Positions 33,167 to 44,085 of a stretch of DNA of 53,339 nucleotides are shown piece by piece. Source of the stretch: Nemertoderma westbladi (lineage: Eukaryota; Xenacoelomorpha; Nemertodermatida; Nemertodermatidae); assembly GCA_032718475.1 (NCBI GenBank), contig JAUCBJ010005488.1:1-53339 (forward strand). The letters run 5' to 3'. Both the position numbers and the translations under genes were made by a program. Each line of letters opens with the position of its first letter. Within the stretch, counting starts at the first letter, position 1. The notes beneath the pieces are model-generated. The model worked only from the letters and a program-made list of their open reading frames with translations, ran no database searches and had not been told where the DNA came from.

Positions 33167-33546
33167 ATTAATGTTTGTGTCCCTAAAATTTATTTATGAT
33201 GAGATCTTTTTTAATGTTTGTATCTCTATTACTATTTTGCAATGAGGGGTGAGGGAATTCATCCCTTCCAGGGACAATCGATGCAAACAATAAATATATA
33301 TATATAAATAATATGTTACCTGTTCTATTGACTTTTGTTTATTGTTTTTTCTAGATTAACGCGCCACTGTAATCTGCCCATTTCCCATAATTAATTGATA
33401 ATTGAACATTGAGACAAAATATTTATTCGCCGAGATGGGATTTGTGTCAGTTTTCCCCTAGTCTCAATTGTTGTGTCCTTTGTGTTCCCTATAATGTTTG
33501 TGCCCCCTCATTAATGATTGTGTACCCCATTAATGTTTGTGTCCTT
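33167..33546 (+). repeat. Scattered ATTAATGTTTGTGTCCC units
   Basis: At least five units of about 17 bp (starting near 33167, 33211, 33491, 33509 and 33530) and one inverted, degenerate unit (GGGACAATCGATGCAAACA, 33271). They lie on both sides of a roughly 200-bp spacer. This resembles the arms of the foldback elements, but the structure is too worn to define ends. Confidence 0.5.
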
Positions 33547-33663
33547 GGAATACAATGTTAGTCCACCTTTCTAGCAGAGCCACAATGCACACACTAAACA
33601 AAGCAAGGTGATAAAAAAGTTTTAATTTCGCATAATATACAAGTTCTTAAAATATTGGCTTAC

Positions 33664-33960
33664 CGTAAACGGTTCTACATATGGGTTTACTTTTTCTTGA
33701 CCAACTCCACATACAGAGTACGAACGTATTTCTCTTGCTGAACCACGTTCAAGGTTAGGAGTCAAATTGGGAATCTGGTTCTCAAAAAAAGATGGATAAG
33801 TCCTCTCGACGTAGTCGACATAGGTCGGTATGGTAGAACCTGCGAAACTGTGCCGCCGTTTCTTATTTTTCGAGTTAAACATTAAGTAGTTAGTTGCAAG
33901 TTGTGCAGCAAACACTGTGCTGTTTACCGCTTGGTATTGAAAGGAATAGCCATATACCAT
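33664..33960 (-). CDS. Host gene, exon 1 of those visible (possible start)
   Basis: A 297-bp coding exon of 99 codons ending in phase 0 at donor GTAAGCC. It begins with ATG in a good context (A at -3, G at +4), with a TGA in the same frame three codons upstream, so translation may start here. Alternatively TGATGTAAG before it could be an acceptor of an internal exon. The protein begins MVYGYSFQYQAVNST and contains basic KNKKRRHSF and TYVDYVERTYPSF. I do not recognise a domain, signal peptide or membrane segment. Intron 1 to the next exon is 3.1 kb. Confidence 0.75.
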
Positions 33961-35617
33961 CTTACATCACCATAACGGAAGTAATCACAATGTACAGTTG
34001 GTGCTCACCGAGGAGGACTAGTTACTGTCCTTTTTCATCTCTTAATTATATCCATAGTTGTAATTTATGCAGAATTAATTCTGTTTTGTTAAATATGTAA
34101 TTAGAATTCAGCTAAAACTATAACAGGTCATAAATATTTATTAATTATTGCTTTACCTTCTGTTATGTTATGTTACGGGTAAAAATATTGCAAGCATCTA
34201 AGCTATTCTACTCAAACAAAATAAATTCTTATTTATTTTTGACTTTGAATCCTTTAAAAGGCCACCTTCACATTCCCATCTATAAAAATAAATAGTAAAA
34301 ATTATATATTTATAACATAGTGTTTTATTTTTAATATAACATAGTGTTTTACATTTATATAATATATTGCTTTCATTATGCAATAGTTTGTATTTTACAA
34401 AATAATTATTTTGTTGTTGAATATTGAATTGGAACCCGCTTGAGCGGCTGGCAATTCGGATAGACAATTCTTTACATTGCATCAAATCAGTATCGGCTAC
34501 AAGTATAACCGGGACTAAGCGTAGGGGAGAAGCCTTGGTCAGGGGGCCTACAGGCTTGAGTACCGGTAGTTCAGTACTGCAGTACAATTAGATTAGAGGT
34601 TGATATCGGTATTATTACTGTGTTATGGTATTGTGGTATATATTACATATTGTGTTATATAACTGTATAAATAACTACACTCAAAAGAACCCGACGTTGT
34701 TCAAGAATCGGTTATAAAAGCATATAGTCACTATAGGCTAATTTTGCAGTATATTAATAAATGGCTTTTATTCTGAAAAGGGAAAGGAAAGAAAGTAGGA
34801 TACTGAAATGGCCACCTCTCAAATACAACATGCTTTAGCAAAAGTTTCACGAACGTTAATGGCTGCCAATTTCTGACGGGCCATAGAATAAGATTGTGCT
34901 CAGACTGCTCTTTCTTCTGATATCAGTGTCCGAAAAGACTAATCCACCAAGCTGTCTTCGTAAGAATAGGTTATGCCATATGGTGTTACCGAATCGAATT
35001 TATATACATATTATATTGTATTGTATCCTTTGCCAAGAACTCTGCATATGATCATGATTTATGTACTAGTAAGGGTCCTGGTTCTTCTGCATTAAGAGCC
35101 CAGCATATGGCCACTACAAAGTACAACAGAGCCTAATGTTATTTGGAATAACCTTGACTTTCAGGGAAGGTGTGATTTACAGTGATATGAACAAGTTTAT
35201 TTTAGGCAGACCATGCATTGCATTTTTATATCATATGTGAATGATTTCGAATAGAACATCCTAGCCGCAAAAGTATTTTCAAGGCCAACAACTCCATCGA
35301 ATGACTGGAAAAATTTAGGATCTATGGCCTGCTGGCCGGTGTTGAAGATACTTTAATTGGCAGGGTGAGAATCCAGCAGAATGTCTAGAGGAGGCACAGT
35401 AGTTAGACTCACTATACCTGTATAGAATACCCAGTACCTGTAGACCATCTTTCATATTCCTGAGCATCTGTATATGGTAGCAGCACATTTGTAAGACTTC
35501 ATAGCTAACTGTATTTTAACTGTATTTGCTAAATTCATAGCTACAATATAGCTATGTTGAAACATTATATTCAATATACAGGAATTATGTAAATTATGTG
35601 AATGAGTGCAACAAATA
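33961..35617. other. Upstream region of the host gene, nothing definite
   Basis: If exon 33664-33960 contains the start codon, this holds the promoter or a 5' untranslated exon. No TATA box or CpG island is convincing. A minus-strand frame (34198-34587) has a plausible-looking stretch, but no splice sites and no domain. Confidence 0.35.
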
Positions 35618-35672
35618 GCGTATTTACTCTGGCCAGGCAAAGGCACACAAACTCTAAATCGTGGGATGGTCA
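35618..35672 (+). repeat. Terminal inverted repeat of the P-like element, left
   Basis: 55 bp, GCGTATTTACTCTGGCCAGG ... AATCGTGGGATGGTCA. Its inverse is found at 38599-38673. Confidence 0.85.
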
Positions 35673-35918
35673 ATACAAATGAAACAAATCAAACTAGAGA
35701 AAATGTTAGGATCAAATATGAGTTATGGTGAATAATGAAATGAATAATGAAAATTATTATTATTATATTATTATTATTAGCACAATTATTATGTGGTATT
35801 ATCTAATAGACTATAATATTTATCTGTGATATTTGGCAGCATATTTCTTCTTTGATGCCGTAGAGCCTACAACTTTTTTTCAACAGTTTTCCGTTTGGCA
35901 AAATTGTTCATAAGAATG
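35673..35918. other. 3' flank of the transposase frame inside the P-like element
   Basis: AT-rich, with an ATT-rich microsatellite at 35755-35780. On the minus strand this would be the transposase 3' UTR. Confidence 0.5.
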
Positions 35919-38039
35919 TTAGCTTAACAGAGATGGGAGACAATACAGAGATGGGTTGGTAACAGAAAAAAATACTACGCAACAAGATATATACTGCACT
36001 AAACTTTCTGCTGGAATACAGAGGCTTCCTCGAGAAACTAACTTTGTATAAGCTACCCACTCGAGAGGACATTCAGGGCTATTGGGCATCTCTATAGAAT
36101 GACCATCTTTAAGGGCTTTATGGAGCAGGTAACCTCCAATATTAACTACGTCACTTCGAGTTGTTGGAGGAATATCTCCAGTAGTAACTGACACATACGC
36201 AAAGTCTATTTCACATAAAGCTTCCTCAGTTAGTTCACAATCGCATTTCGAACAGGAATGGCATATAGGGATCTTGCATAAAGAAGAAATAGACACTCCA
36301 GCATGGAAAGCATGTTTCGCTAACATTAGCCTAATAGTATTATGAAGCATCTCGTGGGTAACGTAATAAGAAGCTGCATTTCTTTGACGGACTTCACTGA
36401 ACAATTTCTCTGGGTCAGTTATCCGCTCATCAGAGAGAGTTCGCCAGCAATGGATAACAAGTCGAATCAGAGTTGCCGTGGGAGGATGTTGGGGTTCAAC
36501 AGCTGCAGCTGTTTTATCATACCACAATTGGAGAGCCATTGGAACACTTTGTTTTCCATAATTATCCAATTCAATGGACTTTTTTGTAAGAGCCGATTGA
36601 TGCAGAAGTTTGCTTTCCTCCTCGACCTGTAGATTGATAATAACATTCCAATCTGCTACAAGCACTTCGTTCGTATCTGGATTGGTGAATTCAAATTTAC
36701 ACTTCGAAAATAAGTTATTTCGAATAGACTTAATTATATGCACGAAATCGTACAGTGCAATTCCTCCCCTGTGACTAATAATGTTCAAGAAAGACTGATG
36801 ATTGACCCGGCAGTTGTCAGTTACAACAGCAATAACTTCACTACCAACATCAACGATAGCCATAGTAATATCATGGGATGAAAGCAGTTCATCGGATGTA
36901 AGAGATGCGGCAGGGAGGAACTTAATAGGAATACGCGGGCCACCAAACTCGAACTTCAGCAGGGCACCCAATGCAGTCTTAGCCACCTTTCCATTATTTG
37001 TGAGGCCATAAAAGTTTCCACCGTGATACTGAATTCCAGGTTTTAAATATATTTCATCATACTGGATTACAAGTAGCCTTTGTCGTTGTTCTAATGATGA
37101 AACAATTGAATGTAGAAAATCTCTATCAGTCTGTGAAATAACAGCTGACATGATCATACACATAAGATGAAGCAAAGGCATAGACAACTCAGATCGTAAA
37201 AATAAATAAGCTGAACGTGAATGAGAGAGAAGATCCAGGGCAAATACTATGACGTGATCAGTATAACGCCGACCAACCTTCTTCTGGCGGAGTTTTCATT
37301 CAATAATTTGCAGAGGCAGTTGGCTCTTGGAAAATTCTCCATGCATCATGTCGAGGAGGCCTGTTAATTCTGACCATTTTGTGAGGTTTCACCCGCAACG
37401 AAATACAGTCTGATTAGTCATATAGAAGGGATCACCTCCTATAAACGCATCCTTTACAAGAAGGGAATTATGGGATATATCTTTCTCCACTACGAGTGTT
37501 ACATATGCAAGCGGGCCGGTAGTTTCTACAGACAATATTCTAGCTTGTGTTGGAGAAACTTCTACTACAACATTTCATGGAGAAACTCTCTCTTTCAGCG
37601 TTGCAGAAAAGGTACTGGTAATAGGATCCAGGTTTATAGTATCCCTTTTTAGAAACACTTCCATGGAATCTACTTCAACACAGCGGCTCTGTGCAGATAT
37701 CTTACCTGCATGGACATACTTTGGTGGTGCTGGTGATGGTGCAGATGAGTGCGGAATATTGTGAAAAATGGATGGTGGACAAGTTGCTTGTTTGGATCCA
37801 CGGGGCCCGATCTTAAAGGAATCCATGGGAAAATGTTTTTCACATATTGTATGGCAAGTTTTGGGCTGCCAGCCAATTGGAAGTTTGTTGGGGAGGAACC
37901 GGATCCAAGCGTTTCTCTCCATGGGATCAGAAGGAAAGCGAAACCTGGCAAGGTGAGTATCTCTAGTGCCAGTTTTTTTCCGGTATTTTCTAATAAGTTA
38001 ACCGGTGCGAGAGCCATATACCATGCAAGTATTTACCAT
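35919..38039 (-). pseudogene. THAP-domain P-element transposase, four nonsense codons
   Basis: About 707 codons stay in one frame from ATG at 38039 to the stop at 35919, with premature stops at 37998-38000 (TAA), 37575-37577, 37389-37391 and 37296-37298 (all TGA) and no frameshift. The N-terminus is a THAP zinc finger: TCMVYGS, where the second zinc cysteine has become serine, then FRFPSDPMERNAWIRFL and TICEKHFPMDSF with its C-x2-H pair. Then comes the P-transposase body: GRRYTDHVIVFALDLLSHS, the first catalytic aspartate in QYDEIYLKPG (near 37058), the second in VVTDNCRVN (near 36818), DFVHIIKSIRNNL, the region corresponding to the GTP-binding insertion (ALTKKSIELDNYGKQ) and a C-terminus with RSDVVNIGGYLLHKAL. 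Such proteins cut and paste the element. The copy cannot make a full protein. Confidence 0.88.
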
Positions 38040-38280
38040 TGTTAAGTTTTTACACTTCCAAAAGATCAGTTCGTTATAACTGAATATGAATCGTAATAAT
38101 GATTCGTTATATGGATTAATCTACTGTACACAATATAGCCTACGTACTTTGTACCAGTAGGCTACTTTTGTATACAGGAAAATAATAACAAAATTAAAAT
38201 GTGGGGAGGAAACTACTGAACTACAAAAGTGCCAAAATATAATTAGGCTTAGTTTAATTGAATACATAGTGCAGAATGCC

Positions 38281-38450
38281 GTCCCAATGACCCGCAACTG
38301 ATCGGCTATACGCGGCGTCCCGACTGAGCTGTCTACCGTGTCCGGGTTCGTCGGCCTCATCGAGGAGTGGTGCGCCATAGGCGGCGCGATTTTTGGCTTG
38401 GTTGCCTCGGGTGGGCTACAGAACAGCCAGACCGCTTCCGCAGTTAGCCA
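38281..38450. other. GC- and CpG-rich island in the 5' part of the P-like element
   Basis: About 170 bp of GC-rich sequence between the transposase start and the right inverted repeat. Open frames exist on both strands (a plus-strand one reads SGFVGLIEEWCAIGGAIFGL), so neither is convincing. It could be the transposase promoter or a captured fragment. Palindromic GTACCATGGTAC follows at 38475. Confidence 0.4.
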
Positions 38451-38598
38451 ATTACACCATACGCCAATTACAGTACCATGGTACAGGACTGTGTACTGGT
38501 ACTGTACACTGTACACAATTACTGCATACTGCAATGTCAGATTCCTGGACTCAGAATACAGTTCAACAATTTATTGCAGAAATGGGCAGCATGGAAAG

Positions 38599-38673
38599 TG
38601 ACCCTCCCACGATTTCAGAGGTTGTCTTTGCAGGTTTTCAGAGGGTGCCTTTGCTTGGCCAGAGTAAATACGC
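38599..38673 (-). repeat. Terminal inverted repeat of the P-like element, right
   Basis: Inverse of 35618-35672 but about 20 bp longer, because an internal segment (TCAGAGGTTGTCTTTGCAGG / TCAGAGGGTGCCTTTGC) is present twice. Confidence 0.85.
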
Positions 38674-40864
38674 AATTGTGAAACACCATCGGTATACTGT
38701 CGCAAACACTCATCTAGAACGTTATGAAATTTAATGTGTTTGTCATTCAATTTTTCAGAAATAAAGCCATACTTTTATATAAATATTTCCAATTTAGAAT
38801 AAAATAACACACACCACGCACTTTAAGAAATAAAGGTTCCAGTTTCTATTACTATCTTCACTACAGGGCTCGGATTTAAAACGCCTCTTACAACTTTGGA
38901 ATAATTTTAAAATACCTTGTTTAAATCCGCAGTCCAATAACCCAATCAAAACATCATCCAGATCCATTTGTACCTAGCCATCAAGTCATTAGTTAAATCC
39001 TTATTTTCCTGCAGCTTCTAGGTTGTAATGGCAATTTCAATGAAGGTTTGAATAAACATGAATTTTTATCAGCAAAATAGAAATAACAAATTGGACACTT
39101 GGGAGAAAATGTTGAGTGTGTTTCATCAGCCCAGACAATTAATTAGTTCGGCTTGCTCTTACCTGCTATTATTTGCCTGATTATCTATCTAGTTATAAAT
39201 AAGAATATGAATAGCGGATGGACGTTGTATTGGCCATTTACCACACCCTAATAAAATATTATAGCTTAACATACAATGTTGCTACCACCCAATATTACAT
39301 TGTTGTAATGTTGGATTGTAATGTAATAATTATAAAGCACTAGTAAAAACGTCAATAATAAAGCTACCCTTACTACATGTAGAATGCTGTAACATTCCAC
39401 AACAATGCAATGTTAATATTGACGAATGGTAGGAAAGTATATTAATTTGTTTCCAATATCTATTCGGTTTGTCTGAAAGCAAACTCGAGTGCATTAGAAG
39501 TACAGAGGGGCAAGCAATCACGCTGTGGCACACAAGTGGATTGTGGTCATGTCGTCTTCAAGTTCAAGCTGCCAATAAATGGAGATTATAATACCATGCG
39601 TTTTATAATCGACCGCAACGTATTCAATAAGTAATTATACTCCAAGTTGAATAATGTCCAGATAGATATCTTTTCCAAGGTCGACGTTTCTCAACTGCAT
39701 ATTTGAGCCATGGCGATACACATTATCTGGAGCAATTATGTAGGGATTGCAGGGGAGAGTGGCTGTAAATCTCCCCTCAAACACATAAGCAATCCATTAA
39801 TGTCCCCCACCGTTTCGAATATATTATTTGAATGGAGTGGTGAATAGTATTTCAAATCCAGTAACGTTCGGATTTGAATGCTTCATAGAAAAATTGTCAA
39901 TGTAAATGTGCTCATTCATATCATCTCTATCATATCTACACCACAATCATATCTACCACAATCATATCTATCACAATCAAATCAACCACTATCATCACTC
40001 AACAAGTGCTTGCTATGCTGGTTATAAAATGTAGGATACTATTCTTACATATTACTAGAAAGTCATCAAGATGGCTTTAAACGAAACTGCCTTTTGGGAC
40101 AAACTCAGAATAAGTGCTAACTTTCCCGAGTGCCAAATTTACTAACTTCTAATATCTGAACTTTTATAATAATAGATTCGCATCCACTAGAGTATCTCGA
40201 TTATCTTACAGTAGTGAACCTCTCCGTTCCTAACTAGAGACGGCGACAAGACACCGTTAAGCAAGTCGGAAGTCATCAATCAAATGTAAATTCCATCAAC
40301 AATGTTTGCCTATGGTCTGAAGGGAAGTGTTATTTACCTATGGTCAGAGAGAGAGAGATCCCACTCTGTAACTTGGCAATTGCTCAAATCCATTCAGCTG
40401 AATGGCACAGTAGATTAAACTAAAGCAAATTCCCTCAACAATGTTTGCCTATGGTCTGAAGGGAAGTCTGACAGAGAGTAATCTTAGCCGCTAAATGTCA
40501 TTCACCTATAAAACATTTTGTAATCCGCAGCGAGTAACCTGATATAAGCTGTGATTTTTACATTTCAAACTATAATGTTAGCCCATAGAGATTCATATAT
40601 GGCTGATTAAACATACAGCTTTATAAACATACAGTCTCCTCAGTATTAATGTTGGCCCAAAGATTTCTAAATAAAACAATTATTATTAGATGAGAGTACA
40701 GTGCAATAGTACTCAACACACGGTGTAACAGTCATTCAGCTTGTGAGTGATGGAACTTGGCACAGAATGTATTTTCTTGTTAGTGGTCCTTCCTCTATTG
40801 AATAGCATTACTGCATTACTAGTACCCATTACTGGACTGTATCCCAGTTATGCTAGGCAGCCAG
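38674..40864. other. Intergenic DNA with a short local duplication
   Basis: No gene seen. The segment TCAACAATGTTTGCCTATGG (continuing TCTGAAGGGAAGT) occurs at about 40297-40329 and again at 40436-40468, with similar flanks: a direct duplication with a period of about 139 bp. Confidence 0.45.
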
Positions 40865-41369
40865 CAGCCAGGCAATAGCAAGCATGCCTTGGAATAAGCG
40901 AGCTAGTGTAGAGTGACGGCTGACGGGGTATTTTATTAACTTAATTACGTTTAGATAAATTAAAAACACATTTCTTAAAGCAAATCACTTGAACTAATTA
41001 AAAACTCTAATGGAATGGGGTATTGGGATTACAGCTGTATAATTTTTAAGTATAACTATAAAATAATTAATTTCCATTAAAAGTTATGTTGAAAATGCTG
41101 TTTTTACCCTAACCAACTTAATTAATTTTAATTTAATTAATTATCTGCTATTATCTTAGCTTCTCGAAGGCCGCACGCAAATTCAACTTTAAACTTCTAC
41201 TAACTTCAACTAAAATTTCTAAACTTTTGCCAGACTACATGTGTACCAAGTTTGGATAGATTTCATCGAGGCGACACGTTAACGTTTAAAATTGAACACA
41301 ACAGAACGACAGAACAACAGACCTGTATGCTGTATGCTAAGCTCGCTTACTTTCGTGGCTCGCCCCACA
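40865..41369 (-). mobile_element. Dispersed repeat, copy 2
   Basis: Second copy of the repeat at 17206-17726, colinear with it. Differences are mostly substitutions and short indels. Both end at CTTTCGTGGCT(T/C)GCCCCAC. Confidence 0.75.
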
Positions 41370-41485
41370 TGTACTTTAGTTCCACCAAAAGATTATCTAT
41401 TTTGAAGATCTACGTGGTTTTGGTTTTTGCTGTCATCAATGTAATCTTTGTGCTGTTATCGGAAACACCTGTCTCCAAACCATAA
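41368..41485 (+). CDS. Short frame with possible signal anchor
   Basis: Starting from ATG at 41369 the frame gives 38 residues: a short basic region (SSTKRLSILK) followed by about 20 hydrophobic residues (IYVVLVFAVINVIFVLL) and a stop. This looks like the N-terminus of a type II membrane protein such as a Golgi enzyme, but no splice donor is good and nothing follows. It begins exactly at the edge of the dispersed repeat. It may be chance. Confidence 0.25.
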
Positions 41486-43544
41486 TAATAATATTTTGAT
41501 GACTGCGACACTAAACAAAGGTCGCTTAGCTCGTGATCCTCATATTACAATTGCTTCTCTTTTTTGCGGATATTTCCTCTGATTGAATACATTTGTATTT
41601 GTATAATATGAATATTTGTATATAACATCCACGCAATATCGATCTCACCCATCGGACTATCAACACTACTCATACTCAACCATTGCAAATAGTTGATCTG
41701 AAATTAAATTTAAACTAAACAAAAATAGTCCACATTAGTCTACTGCAGTCTACTAGTCTAGTTAAGTTTATCTATTATCTATTTTATATTATGATGTGCG
41801 AATTTTGTTCCAATGATAATATTATAGGATAAATATTATGACTAAGAATTAGTGAGAAATGAATTATTCATTCTTTCTAAATAAATCAAAGATATAATGT
41901 TCAAAATATATATGATTAGTGTGGTTTTTGGGCATATTTTTTTTACATATAATATAACAATCCATGCTATTAATTAAGTAATAAAACCTTTCCCAAATCA
42001 AATTTTATGCATTGATTTTTTCTTAAACAGAACTTCAATGCATAATAAATAGTGACACTGTATGAATTTTGTATATTATTTTTGTATTATGTTACAAAGT
42101 AAAGTTTCTGGATTAATTGAAAGTTTTGTAAATAAAATATGGAGGATTACTAATAATATCTACATAATGAGTAAACATTGATTTGATAGTGAACTGAAAA
42201 ACAATGAAATATAATAAATAAATATAGAAGTTTAGGAACTCAAAACAATGATATATTATACAAAAAGCAAAGTATACAAACAAAATCCGGACTCCCCGAC
42301 CCTGGGAGGCAGGATAATCTACTAAAACAAAGATACCCAACTTTGAGAGAGTTATTTGCTTGGACAGTTTAGTTTGTTGTACATTGAAGAATCCCTTCTT
42401 CCTACTCTAATTAATACATGTCTGTATCTCCTCCCCGGTTTTACTGCACGTTGATTGGCTCAGATGCCGAGCTACATTTTGTAATCTTTTCCCCAATGTG
42501 ATTTGTTTATGTGAAGTCGTGGCCAGTGACTTTACTGGAGTTTTCCTCTTGATTCTGGGCACGATGCTGATATTACCACTCTCTCAATTATAAGGAATGC
42601 TATGGCTAATGCTCTTCTAATTGTTTAAAACAAACAATTTAACTGAGGAGTAAAAGAGGTCGCCAACTGTAAACAATTGGCTTTGTCGCGCTTCAGCAAT
42701 TATCGCGTTTCGGCAAAGGTTTCGATTCAGCCAAAAAGATTCGTTTAGGTAAAATATAATATCGATAAATATAAGATGCATTGTATACGAATAAAGGATT
42801 GGACTTGATTATTTGCTGTACAATTTTGGCACCTGGTACAATGAACTATAAGTAATATCGATTCGTGCGTAGTTTTCGACTTACAGAGATCATCGAATGT
42901 TGTTGAATTGGGACGAATGTGAGCGGAAAAGGACAAAATAATTCTATATGATTCCGAACTTTGTACCATTTAGTCATTCACACTTTTTGGAACAAAGTAT
43001 ACAACCCATTGTAATAAAGTTCATTACAAGTTGTGATTTTGGAATCAATTACTACACTTTTTAATTACCATTAGGCCTATTTATATTGTCCTGCTTGTTT
43101 TTCTTATCACTATATCCTACTATCCCAATGGAGCGAAACCAATTCAGGTGGAACAAACAACATTTGTGGCTTCTGTTACCTCCTTAGCAACATTTCGTCT
43201 GGTTAGATCTGCTACAGCATATGGGAATATTCAACATTCCTTGACAATACCCTGTGTGAATTGAGATTGCTGAGTTGGTGCCATTTAAATTTTCTGTGAT
43301 TTCCTGCCTAGAATTGGCAGGTTCCTGGAAATTAATGGTATCATCCTCCTCTTCATCTGCTTACTTTGTGGCTTGATTTTGATAGACTATACAATATAAA
43401 TGTATAGCAAGTATACCAAGTTTGGTTCAATTTATGAATTATTGACTGACTTATTAGTGTACAAAAATTTTCAATGCTATGATGACGCCAATGACAATGA
43501 CGACGACAACGACAACAATGTCGATAGAAGTTAGTTCAATCCCA
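41486..43544. other. AT-rich DNA, one weak exon candidate
   Basis: On the minus strand 43245-43356 is open, acidic at its start (DEEEDDTINFQEPANSRQEI) and preceded by a CAG, but the acceptor and donor are weak. A degenerate repeat of about 17 bp (TCGCGTTTCGGCAAAGG) lies at 42686-42752. Otherwise nothing is supported. Confidence 0.3.
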
Positions 43545-43729
43545 ACCGGGACAATTCCGACCGGGACAATTCCGACCCGGACAATTCCGACCCGGACAAT
43601 TCTGACCCGGACAACTCCAACCCTGACAATTCCGACCATGATAATTCCGACCCATGAAATAAAAATTTTGAAAGATTTTGAAATGGGTCGGATTTGTCCA
43701 GGTTGGAATTGTCGGCACACCACGACCCG
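43545..43729. mobile_element. Foldback element 5: 15-bp units, asymmetric arms
   Basis: The left arm (43545-43656) holds about seven units of the type GACAATTCCGACCCG; the inner stem GACCCAT ... ATGGGTC closes over a 26-base A/T-rich loop; the right arm (43683-43729) has only two or three degenerate inverse units and then runs into a G-run. The unit is a close variant of that in element 4 at 16707-16921. All overlapping frames here are repeat artefacts. Confidence 0.7.
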
Positions 43730-43749
43730 GGGGGGGGGGGGGGGGGGGG
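43729..43749 (+). repeat. Poly-G tract ending foldback element 5
   Basis: About 21 G bases that follow directly on CGACCC, as if the CCCGG of the last repeat unit had expanded. Confidence 0.9.
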
Positions 43750-44085
43750 TGGGTTGGGTTCACTGTTTATACTGGGCGATCGTTGCCGTTTTCCATGTAT
43801 GTATATGTGTGTTGGAAGCCACAAATTGACAATAAATAGGCCTCCCAGCAAATTTTTAGAAGGCGAAATATTTAAGAGTATTTAAAAGGGTTTTCCTACG
43901 ATATTATACATACTGCAGATGTGTAGACACTGTTATACATGGGGTTTAAAAAATTCATGGACTTGAATTATTTGACGTGAAATATTTCTATGAAATTTTT
44001 GAAATTTCTATGAAATTCCATCAGATCTTCACGACTTCCGACATATCGTTCGTCACTTAGTCCATCACTGCTTTATTTCATTTTA
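43750..44085. other. Spacer before the satellite
   Basis: No gene. The last 40 bases (CTTTATTTCATTTTAGGCTG ...) resemble a diverged satellite unit. Confidence 0.5.

Larger units (their letters stand above)
35618..38673 (-). mobile_element. P-element-like DNA transposon with terminal inverted repeats
   Basis: A roughly 3.06-kb element bounded by inverted repeats (35618-35672 and 38599-38673) and encoding, on the minus strand, a THAP-domain transposase of P-element type. The repeats start GCGTATTTACTCTGGCCA when read inward. I could not identify a target duplication (8 bp is usual for this superfamily); a few extra bases may belong to the ends. It lies just upstream of the host gene, in the same transcriptional direction. 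Confidence 0.85.

Noticed and set aside
34198-34587. Minus-strand frame of 129 codons upstream of the host gene
   Set aside because: Half of it is low-complexity AT-rich translation and there are no splice signals; I could not link it to any gene.
36342-37011. Plus-strand frames of 70-96 codons
   Set aside because: They are antisense to the transposase frame and show no features of their own.
35919-38039. Idea that the TGA codons of the transposase are recoded
   Set aside because: One of the four stops is TAA, a zinc cysteine is also lost and host exons do not contain in-frame TGA; ordinary decay is simpler.
38121-38734. Overlapping frames on both strands upstream of the transposase
   Set aside because: They lie in the P-like element's 5' region and its inverted repeat, without domains or splice support; only the CpG-rich patch is kept as an observation.
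43454-43885. Several overlapping frames rich in repeats around 43.5-43.9 kb
   Set aside because: They follow the 15-bp units and the poly-G run of foldback element 5, in many frames at once.
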